Shown here piece by piece: positions 54,959-64,000 of a DNA stretch of 64,000 bases (within the stretch, counting starts at the first letter, position 1; each line of letters opens with the position of its first letter). Source of the DNA: Sciurus carolinensis (taxonomy: Eukaryota; Chordata; Mammalia; Rodentia; Sciuridae); the NCBI RefSeq assembly GCF_902686445.1, contig NC_062216.1, forward strand, positions 8,825,084 to 8,889,083, in the 5' to 3' direction. The notes beneath the pieces are model-generated. The model ran no database searches and was not told where the DNA came from. It worked only from the letters and a program-made list of their open reading frames with translations. Made by a program: the position numbers and the translations under genes.

Positions 54959-56754
54959 CTGCAGTGGCTCTCACGCAGCTCCACCGTGTCCTCTGTGGCT
55001 CAGTCAGCCTCTCTGGAGGTAGACAGTGCCTCCTGCACTACTGCCTTCTCATTCTGAAAAGGCTGTCGGATTCTTCATGTCCACTCGATCCCACCCCAGG
55101 CCACGCCTTCCATCCTTTTGCTCTTCCAAGGTCCCTGAGCACAGAAAGACCATGCATGACCATGGAAATAATGGGAATGTGTGGCACCAGCAAATGGCAC
55201 CAGCAAGAGAGAGTGACTCTCCCAGAGCAACAAGCAGCCGGGTGGGGAAGGGATATTTCAGGAGCTAGAATGTACCAGGCCTTCCAACCCACAAGGAGAC
55301 TCCAGCTCCTGGTCCTCTCGGGCTGCCTTGCTGTGTACTTGAGTCTTTGGGCCCGCCATCAGGGGTACTGGCTTCCCTGTGCCACAGCGTGACAAGGTCC
55401 CCTGGCCCACTGTGGCAGCTGACCACAGACAGTTGCCAGTCCCATATTATCCCCTTCCCAGGTCAGCAGGTGGCTCCACAGAAGTCAAGTACTGCACTAA
55501 AGGAGCAGCCCTGTGGGCACTCAGTAACCTAACGGAAGCAGGATGCACTCACGGCCATACCGAACACCCCCAGGCCTCAACTCTGCCAGTACCCTTCCCC
55601 AAATAAAAAATAAATAGGAGTCGGGGTCAGAGCTCTAGGAACAACTGGGGCACAGTCCCACCATGGCCACTTCTCTTCTCCAAACTCTACCACTTGGCTT
55701 ACTCTTATTCCCGGCACATCAGAAGTCCCAAGACCCTGCATCAAAAGGCCCACGTGCTGTGCCTCACAGAGTCTCAGGGCAGGAGAGGAGGGCAGGCATG
55801 TCGGTAAACCGGGCCCTCTGCAGGTGCCTGCAGTGTGTGTTCCTGTTCAACCCTCCTGGTCACCTGGTAACTATCAGGCAAAATTAGTGGTGTGCTCCCA
55901 CTGAAAAGCTGGAAAGCCCTTGGCCAAGAGTGGACAGCCAGACCCACAGTTATAGGGACAGGCCAGGATTCATACATACGTCCGTCAGCTCCAAAGTTAC
56001 GCTCCTCGCTCCTCAGATTCTCTTTGGAAGGACCTTTTAAAAGCCACAGTCTGGCTCTCTGGCTTCCCAGACACAGGCACTAAGAAAGCCATGTGCCCAG
56101 CTTCTTTGGGGCCCTCCACATGGAGCCCAGGCCACAGGGCTCCTCCGGGGAAATGTTCTCTCTTCCACCACCTCTTCTCAGAAAGAATTCTTGGTGTCAC
56201 TAGTTGGTTGACAGGGTACAAAAAAGGGGACTCTGGTAGGAGACCAAAGTATTTCCCGAAATTATTTCCTGAAAAACAACTTCAGTGTTTCTCTTCTTCA
56301 AACAAAACAGTAAAAAGCTGCATGAAACCTGCCCTACTTAGGGCTTCTGCGAAAGGTTTGGGGCTTGTAGGTGGTAAATCAAACTGAGCATTACTAGGGG
56401 ACTCATCACCCAAGCACCTAATGAAGATGATCCATCAGCACTGCGGCAACTTTATTGGGCCATTCCTGCCCAAGGAAACAGCAAAGAAGGCCGGGCGCGG
56501 GGAGGCCGCCAGGAATTAAATGGGGAAACAGATGATATTTAATTATATAAATATTCTCAGCAATGCTCCTGAGGGATGGGATCACTGGCTTCCTGGGCTG
56601 CCCCTCATTGAACCGAGCAGCGAAGGAGACTTCCACCCCAGAGGTGCTGTTTCATTAGAATTCTCGCAGTCCATATTTAGAAAGTGGGTGCCTGGAACTG
56701 GCTGCTAGCACAGGTTCAGAATCTGATGCCCTAATATGTGATTAAAAAGGGAAG
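54959..56754. other. Unique intronic sequence, nothing recognised
   Basis: Mixed composition. Chance frames up to 142 codons. No exon or repeat family recognised. Confidence 0.4.
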
Positions 56755-57140
56755 AGGGAGTTGATCTCTTATTCATTCGATATTTACATTTTATTAGTGT
56801 TATTATTATTTGGCATAATTACATACAAAGAATTAGCAATGTTAATTAATGCTGCACTAATGCAGTCCTAATTACTTCCATTTATTTCAGAACATAAGTG
56901 AATTTATAAATTTGTTTATTTGGAATTCAAGTGACATCTTGGATTCACATTTTTTTAAAAAATCAAATCTATTTGCCTAGACTAACAAATCTTATAGAGG
57001 AAAAAAGTTGCCTAGAGTTTGAGCTAAATAGGACCCCCTGCCAAATTTGTGAAATGGAAAAATAAAATCAATTTAAGAATGAGCTATTGATTCATCCTAA
57101 CTACATTTCTAATCACCTGTTGGGTTTGTTTGATATTATT
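56755..57140. other. AT-rich unique block rich in homeobox-like TAATTA cores
   Basis: ATTTACATTTTATTAGTG, GGCATAATTACATACAAAG, AGCAATGTTAATTAATGCTG and GTCCTAATTACTTCC lie close together in non-repetitive DNA. This texture is typical of deeply conserved non-coding enhancers, but conservation cannot be measured from one sequence. Confidence 0.35.
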
Positions 57141-57404
57141 TTTATCCCCCTTGCACTGTAATGAAGCTGTGGTCCACGGAGAATTTTGAAAGAACTTCTT
57201 AGCACATTTTCAACCAACAAAGCACAAAGAATGAAAAGAAGAAAAGCACTTGATCTCTTCACCCTGCTAAGAATTATACTGACAACTTTCCTAAGGGTTT
57301 AAAAGATTGTGAGTTATAAAGTTTCCTTCCTGGGGAAAGCCAAGGGAAACTTTATACATTTTCTTCCATATTTAACAGTGAAAAGTCCATGAAGAATTAA
57401 TATC

Positions 57405-57489
57405 CCACAAAACAAGGACACTGCTTTTTTTCAACATAGTACTGGAAGTCCTAGCCAGAGCAATTAAGAGAAAGAAATAAAGGACATCC
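57405..57489 (+). mobile_element. Old L1MA/MB-like L1, left part (ORF2), split by a younger L1
   Basis: CAACATAGTACTGGAAGTCC, TAGCCAGAGCAATTAAGAG is the L1 ORF2 sequence just before the catalytic aspartates. The last bases (57471-57489, ending AAAGGACATCC) are the left copy of a target duplication. Confidence 0.88.
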
Positions 57490-58035
57490 TTTATTCTCTT
57501 TTTTTAGGATGGAGCTTCTTCAAAAAAATCTAAAAATAGAACTACCCATATGATCCAGAAAGCTACACCTCTCCTCAGTATTTATCCAAAACAAAGTCAG
57601 CATACTTTAGAGATGCATACATACCCATGTTTATTATAGCACAATTCACAATTACCAAATTATGGAATCAGCCTAGGTATCCATCAGTAGATGACTGGAT
57701 AAAGAAAATGTGGCATATATGCACAATAGAGTTTTACTCAGTCATTAATAAGAACAAAATTGTGCCATTTGCAGGAAAATGGATGGAACTGGAGAGTATT
57801 GTGTTAAGTGAAATAAGCCAGACTCAGAAAGATAGGTATCAAATGTTTCTTTGATAGAGGTGGGGAAAGGAGCGGGGGAAATCATGAAGGAGGGAGGGAG
57901 ATTATTAAATGAAAGAAGGGCATGAAGAGCAGGAGGTAAGGGGAGGGGCAAAGGAGTGAAACTCATCAAATTATGTTATATGCATGCAAGAATATGTCAC
58001 ACCAGTCTGTGCAGTTATTATGCACCAAATTTTAA
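57490..58035 (+). mobile_element. Younger 5'-truncated L1 nested in an older L1
   Basis: About 546 bp: ORF2 end and 3' UTR with AATAGAACTACCCATATGAT, CCAAATTATGGAATCAGCC, GGATGGAACTGGAGAGTATT, GTTAAGTGAAATAAGCCAGA, a purine-rich UTR and a short A-rich end. AGAAATAAAGGACATCC (57473-57489) before and AGAAATAAAGAACATCC (58039-58055) after form a 17-bp target duplication with one mismatch. Confidence 0.88.
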
Positions 58036-60190
58036 AAAAGAAATAAAGAACATCCAAATCAGAAAGGAATATGTCAAACTGTCCCTGTTTTCAGATGACA
58101 TGGTCACATATATAGAAAATCATAAAGATTCCATGAAAAAAGAGGGTTAAAATAAATAAATGAATTAAGCTTCAGGATACAAAACCAACATACAAAAAAC
58201 AGTAGCATTTATACATGTCAGTAGTGAACAATCTGAAAAAATAACATAATCAAGAAAGCAGTCCCATTTACAATAAACAAAAAATAACAAAATACCTGGG
58301 AATAAATTTAACTAAGGAGGTGAAAGAGCTCTGCAAAGAAAATAATGAATCATCAATGAAAGAACTTACCAATGATGATAACACAAATAAAAGTAAATAA
58401 ATCCCATGTTCATGGACTAAAAGAATATTGTGAACATGTCCATAAATTTAATTAATATTGGTAAAATCTCCTAAAGCAATCTACACATTCAATGCAATCG
58501 CCATCAAAATACCAATGACATTCTTCACAGAAATGGGAAAAATAATCTTAAAATTCATATGGAATCGCTGAAGACCCTGAATAGGCAAAGCAATCTGGAG
58601 CAAAAGGAATGGAGCTGGAGGCAGCATATTAGCAGACCTCAAAATACACTATGAAGTTGTAATAACCAAAACGGAGTCCTAGTGGCATAAAAGCAGACAT
58701 GCAGACCAAAAGAACGGAAGAGAGAACACTGGCACCTCAGCCAACTGCAGGTGGCAAGAATACACACTGGGGGACAATGATTGCCTCAATAATTGGTGCT
58801 GGGAAAACTGGATGTCCCATGCAGGAGAGTGAAACTAGACTCCTATCTCACACCATGTAAAAGTCAATTCAAAATGAATTAACGATTTAAATATGAAGAT
58901 GAATTCACTAGAAGACAACAGGAAATGCTTCACAACATTGATCTGGACAAAGATTGTTCAGATAAGAATTCAAAAGCACAGGCAAAGTAGACAAATGGGA
59001 TTATATCAAGCTAAAAAGCTGCACAGCAAAGGGAACAATCAACGGAGCAAAGAGAAACCTACAAAATGGGGGAAAGTATTTGCAAACTGCATATCTGACA
59101 GGGGTTAATACCAGAATATTTATGGAATTCAAACAAATCAACAGCAAGAAGGGGGAAGAAAGCAGGGGAGGAAAAGGAGGAAGAGGAGGAAAGAAAAAGA
59201 AAATGTGATTTTAAAATGAGCAAAAGACCTAAAAGAAGGTATTTTCCAAAAGAAGACACACAAATGGTCAACAGATGCATTTTTAAATACTCAACATCAC
59301 TGATTATCAAGGAAATGCAAATCAAAATCACAGTGAGATATCACCTTACTCCCTTTGGAAGGGCTATTATCAAAAAGACAATATCAACAAGCAGGAGTGA
59401 GGGAAATGAGACAGGGAACCCAATGCACCATGGGTGGAAAGGGTTGGACAGTCATTTTGGAAAACAGCATGGAACTTCCTTAAAAATTGAAAACAGAACT
59501 TTTATATTATCCCACTACTGGGCATATCCCCAAAGGGAATATACTGTATACTGTATACTGAAGAGATACCTGAACTCCTGTGTTTAGTGCACCAAGATTC
59601 ACAATAGCCAAGACATGCAATCGACCTGTGCACATCAGCTGATGAACAGACAACAGAATGCAGCACATACGCACAGTGGAATACTATTCTACCGGGAAAA
59701 AGATGAACTCCTGTCATTTGCAACAACACAAATTGAACTGGAGGACCTTACACTAAATGAAATAAGCCAGGTGCAGAGGACAAACACCTCATGGTCTCTG
59801 TGTGTGGAATCTGAGAAGGCCAACCTCACAGAAGCAGAGAGCAGAATGGAGGTTACCAGAAGCTGGGGTGTGTACAGGGAAAGCAGCAGAAGGGGATGGT
59901 CAGCAGGTAAGAGGGATAGTTAGAGGGGAGGGCCACCTGGCTATAGTGACGATAATGTGCTCTACACTTCAAAGTAGCTGCCTGAGGCTTTTCTAGTGTC
60001 TTATCACAAAGAAACAAGGCACGTGTGAGGTCTTAGATACACAAATCACCCTGATTTGATCATTACACAAGATATATGTGCACTGAAACATCACACTGTA
60101 CCCTATAAATCTGTACAATCATTATATGTCAAACTACAAAATTTATATTCCAAAATTAGGACTGTATCTCAAAAAAGAAAAGAAAAAAAT
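58036..60190 (+). mobile_element. Old L1MA/MB-like L1, right part (rest of ORF2 and 3' UTR)
   Basis: Continues ORF2 from the reverse transcriptase active site (frame reading FSDDMVTYIENHKDS, where intact L1s have an F/Y-ADD motif) through CACATTCAATGCAATCGCCA, CTGGAGGCAGCATATTAGCA, TAATTGGTGCTGGGAAAACT, TTCACAATAGCCAAGACATG, to the 3' UTR CACCCTGATTTGATCATTAC, ACACTGTACCCTATAAATCT. It has many stops, so it is dead. A GGA-rich stretch (59140-59206) is an expansion not expected in L1. Confidence 0.93.
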
Positions 60191-60816
60191 CATAAAAATC
60201 CTAGGAACCACTACATTAGTTAGCTATCTGAGGCAGTGTCCCTGTATCTCTCCATGAACTACGGTCCTCTCATCTTTTAAGTCCAAACAGCACATTAACA
60301 AGATTTTTGTTGGAAATAAAGATTTTAAGAGATAATGCCAATCAAATTCTGCCTTACCAGAGGCAACCCTCTCCCCTTTCCCCATCGCACACAAAGCATC
60401 ACTTTACTAGAAAGCTTTGTGAAGTGCTTTGACAGAGATGTTATCTGGGAACAAATTTCAATAAAGGGCAGGCATGTAGTTCTGCAGCCGTACTCTACAT
60501 TGAGTACAGAACAGTACTTCTACTACAAACGGACAAAGCGTCTCAGGCCTCCAGAAACAAGAGGTACAGTCCCCCAGCCAGCCCAGGACAGAGGGTGGTG
60601 AGTCCCCGCCCCAGTCTTGCATCTGAAGCCTGGAAAGGACCTGGGGTCCACTCCTCCAGCCCGACACTGTCCCTGACTTGGTGAAGGACAATGAGGCAGA
60701 GAGTTGGCCTTGTCTTCCCCACTCCCTTCTCCTGTAAGCAGCTCAGTCCAGGAGGGGAGAACACAGAAAGGGTGGCCGATGGGTGGGACACATCAGCTCG
60801 GATTTCCCTTGACCCC
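60191..60816. other. Unique intronic sequence, nothing recognised
   Basis: No repeat or exon recognised. Confidence 0.4.
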
Positions 60817-61211
60817 TGCTTTCGTCAGCTTTTCTGCCACGGGGACCAAAAGACCCAACTGGCACAAGTGCTGAGGAGGAAAAGTTTATTTGAGGGCTCA
60901 CAGTTTAGAGGTCTCAGTCCACTGACAGCAGGCTCCATTCCTCGGGGATCAAGGTGAGGCAGAACAATAAGGCGGAAGAGTTAGGGGAGGGAAGTGGCCC
61001 CATGATGTTCAGGAAGCAGAGAGAGACTCCACTCAGCAGATAGAAACATATGCCCCAAAGCCATCCGCCAGTCACCACTCAGTTCATCCCATCAGGTGAC
61101 CACTTCACTGACGGGGTTCAGGCTCTCACGGCACATCATCTCCCCTCTGAACCATCTCCCACTGTCTCATGTGGGAGCTCTTGGGAGACACCTCACATCC
61201 AAACCGTAACC
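60817..61211 (-). mobile_element. MaLR-type solo LTR
   Basis: Left end TGCTTTCGTCAGCTTTTCTG (reversed LTR end), right end CACATCCAAACCGTAAC (reversed LTR start, compare GTTATGGTTTGGATGTG at 534). Intermediate blocks match the 533-962 copy in reverse. No internal genes. Confidence 0.78.
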
Positions 61212-61234
61212 GCCCCATGCTACCAGGACTGACC

Positions 61235-62178
61235 CCTCCATCCACAGCCAGCCGTCCACTCGGCGCGCTCGCCGAGATCTCTGGCACACATCTCAAACTC
61301 AACACTCCCCAGAGGGGCCCCTACTCCTGCAGTCACACCCAGTCTGGCTCACTAATGCCCTTCCCCTGCGTCAGGCTGTCGATGAAGAGTCCTCCTTAAC
61401 TCTTCTTTGGGGTCTCACACCCCATGATCCACCTGTCAGGAAACCCATCATCTGTACCTTCAAATCAAATCCTGACTCCAACCACTGCCTGCTAGGGTAG
61501 CCCACGCCAGGCCCTTCTCCCCTGGAATTACCGAACTGGTCTCCCAGCTGGTCTCCCCGAGTCCTCGCCAATATCATCTGGATACAACAGCCCAAGGAAC
61601 ACTTGGAAGCTGTTGAATCTTATCAAGTTACTCCTCCGGTCAAACCCTTCAACTGTCTCAGAACGGGAGTAGAAATCCACATGGCGACCCCTACACGATG
61701 GGGCACCCACTCCTCCCCACCCAGGGCCTTAAGCCTCCTCTCTGAACACATCCTCTCTTATCTGCCTCTCTCTCACCCTGCTCTAGCCACCCTGGCTGTT
61801 CCCTGAACCTTCTGGACCCAGTTCTGCCTCAGGATCTTTGCACTGGCACTCCCTTTGCCTGGACAAGCTCTCCCCCAGCCCCCACATGCCACCTGGCATT
61901 CTCCCTTGGCACTTTCTGCTGGAACGAGTCATCTTCTCATTCTGTCATCCTACTTAAAACAGCACCACACTCCCACCCTCTCTTTAGGTTTTCCCTCTCT
62001 TCTGACATAACACCCAACATACTTAATACTGACAGCGTGACACCCCACTCCCCTTCACTAAACTTAAATCCATGATGGCAGACTTTTTACCTGTAATTCC
62101 CTGCTGGACCTCCGGTGCCTACAACAGCACGTGGAACACAGTAGGTGTTCAATAAACATTTATTAATGAATGAATGAG
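61235..62178 (+). mobile_element. LINE L2, long 3' portion reaching the true 3' end
   Basis: Long (about 940 bp) and in order: AACTGGTCTCCCAGCTGGTC, AGTTACTCCTCCGGTCAAAC, CACCCTGCTCTAGCCACCCT, CTCAGGATCTTTGCACTGGC, 'TCCCTTTGCCTGGACAAG', ACCTGTAATTCCCTGCTGGA, GTAGGTGTTCAATAAACATT and the terminal TGAATGAATGAG. It is the best preserved L2 of the window and non-coding. Confidence 0.9.
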
Positions 62179-62289
62179 TTTTGACAGATGCTGTGCCACC
62201 TGGCGAGAGCAAACACCCGCAGGAGCAGTTTGCTCTCTCTCTCACATACATGCACACACCTGCTTTCCTTTTGCTAACAGCAAGCTTAG

Positions 62290-62372
62290 GGGGCTGGGGT
62301 GTAGCTCAGAGGTAGGATGTTTGCCTAGCATGCATGAGGCCCCGGGTTCAAATCCTAGCACCACAAGAATAA
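62290..62372 (+). mobile_element. ID SINE (tRNA-derived)
   Basis: GGGGCTGGGGTGTAGCTCAG, AGGTAGGATGTTTGCCTAGC, ATGCATGAGGCCCCGGGTTC, AAATCCTAGCACCACAAG. The A box is at about 62302-62314 and the B box GGTTCAAATCC at 62345-62355. It lacks a long A tail, so it is a retrocopy and not a tRNA gene. Confidence 0.93.
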
Positions 62373-62935
62373 GCCATCGGAATGGCGAAAGTGAGCTTAG
62401 CCATCAGGAACTTCCACCCCAAATACTTCACCATGCCTCTCTCAGAACAAAGAGCTTCTCCTCTCAACCCCATCGTTCATGCTCAGTTCCCCGCCAGTCT
62501 CAAAACTATCTTGAGAGCTATTTCGTTTGGATCCGGACTCTGGCCGAGCTGCGCTCACTGCAGCTGGCGTGGTCTCTGCTGGCTCTCCTGCCCTGCGCTC
62601 CCAGGTGCACACTCTGCCCAGGAGGCATCCAGGCCGGCAGTCCCGTGGAAGCCCTGACCCCAACACATCACACCCCAGCTCCACAGTGAGGGAAGCCAGG
62701 GCTGGTCAAGGCCGTGACCAACTGCTCTGTCTTCTCTTCAGGACTCGGGACACCCGCAGCTTCTGCGATGTTACCCAGCATGCCTCTGTCAAGTGCAGCT
62801 TCCCACCCACCTCTCCCCAAGGTGCCCTGGTAGGTCTTACCTGGACGTGCCACAGGACCTGGTCGTCAACACTCTGATGCCGCAATCCAGGGATTTTACG
62901 CTGGCCCCTTGCCGCAACCACACTCTCTGGCACCT
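62373..62935. other. Unique intronic sequence, nothing recognised
   Basis: GC-rich with chance frames. It borders the telomeric array. Confidence 0.4.
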
Positions 62936-63036
62936 CTAACCTAACCCTAACCCTAACCCTGACCCTAACTCTAGTCCTAACCCTAATCCTAACCCTAACC
63001 CTAACCCTAACCCTAATTCTAACCCTAACCCTAACC
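62936..63036 (+). repeat. Interstitial telomeric repeat (CCCTAA)n, about 100 bp
   Basis: About 16-17 units of CCCTAA, mostly perfect, with variants such as CCCTGA, CTCTAGT, CCTAAT and ATTCTAA. The C-rich strand is the plus strand. The array begins with CTAACCTAACCC and ends CCCTAACC before TCAGGATG. It is a real array, not a chance run. Confidence 0.97.
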
Positions 63037-63040
63037 TCAG

Positions 63041-63152
63041 GATGTGTGTGAGTGTGCTCAAGTGTGTGCGTGAGTGTGTGCATGTGTGAGTGCATAGATG
63101 TGTGTGCACAAGTGTGTGAGTGTGCACAAGTGTGTGCGTGTGTGTTTGAACA
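63041..63152 (+). repeat. TG-rich imperfect array
   Basis: GTGTGTGAGTGTGCTCAAGT and related units such as GTGTGCACAAGTGTGTGAGT recur. It starts 5 bp after the telomeric array. Confidence 0.9.
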
Positions 63153-63394
63153 TGAGCTCATTCTGACACTTTCAACTCAAACCCAACATGAGATCGTTCC
63201 TCACGTCCCCTTCTCATACAGGTGTCCCTCTTCTGCCATGGAAGTCCTGGTTTGCAACACACCAACTCCCTCACTTGCTCTCTCCTAAACAGACACAAGA
63301 TAGTTTCAGAACCTCACTCAATATCCCCACCAACATAAACCTCCCCCCCCCGAAAAAAAAAACTCTGTCTCTTTATCTTCCCTTGGTCATTACA
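63153..63394. other. Unique intronic sequence with short C and A runs
   Basis: A C-run and A-run junction lies at 63344-63361. No repeat family recognised. Confidence 0.4.
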
Positions 63395-63592
63395 CTATAT
63401 GCAGTGTGCATGATTCTTTTTTAAATACAAGACTCAGAACTAAAAGAGAAGAGTTCAATGGTCCCTACCACAGAGAAATGGTAAATGTTTAAGGAGAGGG
63501 AAGTTCTAATTATTTTGATTTGATCCAGTACCCATTATATACCTGTATCAATCTATCACACTCTACCCCATAAATAAGTACAATTTTTTTAA
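63395..63592 (+). mobile_element. L1MA-like 3' UTR fragment
   Basis: AGAGAAATGGTAAATGTTTA, AATTATTTTGATTTGATCCA, GTATCAATCTATCACACTCT, ACCCCATAAATAAGTACAAT match the L1MA 3' UTR also present at 60040-60125. Confidence 0.8.
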
Positions 63593-64000
63593 ATCCCCCC
63601 AAAAGCTCTTTGGCAATAAAAAGATTTTTAAATGATTTGTTAATCTCGTTCCCTTAGAATGTGAATGCAAGATAATACCAATACATCTACACGTTCAAGA
63701 ATCAAACTCTATTAAAATCAATCTTCACATTAAATTCACAATACCCATGGTATTTAAACAGGTAATGTTCAGCTTTTGTGAATCAACATTAGAGAACATT
63801 TCCAACTAGGATTCCTATTTCCATAGAAACAATAGATCACTATTTCTAAGAAGAAATTTAAAATCGTCTTCAATACATAAGTAATTTTCCTTAAACGATC
63901 TTCTAACAATTAATATGTTTGACCCATACCTTAACACTATTTCACAAGAAATAAGTAAAAGTGTTCATTTAAAACAGAAATTATGCCTCCAAGACCCAGC
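63593..64000. other. AT-rich intronic sequence, nothing recognised
   Basis: No repeat or exon recognised up to the window edge. Confidence 0.4.

Larger units (their letters stand above)
17279..64000 (-). other. MSRA: MSRA intron upstream of the exon (intron 1, partial)
   Basis: All DNA to the right of the exon lies upstream of it in transcription order. No second exon with good splice sites and a recognisable MSRA peptide was found, and the presequence exon is absent, so the intron continues past the window. It is filled with interspersed repeats listed separately. That it is one uninterrupted intron is inferred from the known very large introns of mammalian MSRA; a non-coding or alternative first exon inside it cannot be excluded. 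Confidence 0.8.

Noticed and set aside
62302..62355. tRNA-like A and B boxes
   Set aside because: They belong to an ID SINE; no acceptor stem pairing or anticodon loop of a real tRNA gene.
62174..62689. 171-codon open frame on the plus strand
   Set aside because: Runs through an L2 end and an ID SINE, so the frame is accidental.
62936..63036. True chromosome end
   Set aside because: The array is short, degenerate and followed by about 960 bp of ordinary intronic DNA including an L1 fragment, so it is interstitial.

Overview
The window is mammalian nuclear DNA. The repeats point to a squirrel-type rodent (Sciuridae or a close relative). Evidence: four chimeric SINEs with a B1/7SL-like front half and an ID/tRNA-like rear half (the B1-dID arrangement known from squirrels and relatives), two free ID elements, several L1s with a rodent-type 3' end, and an old pan-mammalian layer of MIR, L2, MLT1, MER5, Tigger and hAT remnants. 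There are no operons, ribosome binding sites, phage genes or CRISPR arrays.

One protein-coding exon could be identified. On the minus strand, 17278 down to 17210 is a 69-nt exon with a clean AG acceptor and GTAAGA donor. It encodes the MSRA (mitochondrial/cytosolic peptide methionine sulfoxide reductase A) segment containing HHVNGNRTVEPFPEG and ending MAVF-G, just before the catalytic GCFWG motif, which lies in the next exon outside the window. MSRA is therefore transcribed right to left. Positions 64000-17279 are part of the intron before this exon (intron 1 in the usual gene model) and 17209-1 part of the intron after it. MSRA introns are very long in mammals, which fits one exon in 64 kb. 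I found neither exon 1 (presequence) nor exon 3 (GCFWG).

Layout by region: 1-1250 nested L1 and MaLR LTR; 3.1-5.9 kb old L1M and L2; about 6.9-7.2 kb an isolated CpG-rich block; 8.2-10.3 kb Tigger plus two L1M 3' ends; 13.3 kb B1-dID; 17.2 kb the MSRA exon; 18.9-21.3 kb L1M, L2, B1-dID, MIR, Tigger; 24.5 kb a short L1 with a G-rich tract; 27.9-28.8 kb MaLR and MLT1 LTRs; 30.6-31 kb L1M ORF2; 32.8-33.1 kb hAT; 36.1-37.7 kb a twin-primed (5'-inverted) L1 inside a MIR; 37.8-40.8 kb MLT1, an ancient repeat split by another L1, B1-dID and an LTR; about 41-48 kb mostly unique DNA; 48.3-48.7 kb an MLT1 carrying a 42-bp L1 micro-insertion; 49.1-49.3 kb a second CpG-rich patch; 49.9-55 kb MIR, (AC)n, B1-dID, MER5, MLT1; 56.7-57.1 kb AT-rich unique DNA; 57.4-60.2 kb an old L1 containing a younger L1; 60.8-62.2 kb an LTR and a long L2; 62.3 kb ID; 62.9-63.15 kb an interstitial telomeric array beside a TG-rich array; 63.4-63.6 kb an L1 3' end.

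I see no undescribed multi-gene system. The points worth follow-up are the MSRA exon and its context, the interstitial telomere array and telomere-like repeats in an L1 3' UTR, three L1 insertions with readable insertion histories, two orphan CpG-rich patches that might be intronic regulatory elements, and a dispersed LTR family with four copies here. Repeat names are by recognition from memory and boundaries are approximate unless a target-site duplication fixes them.
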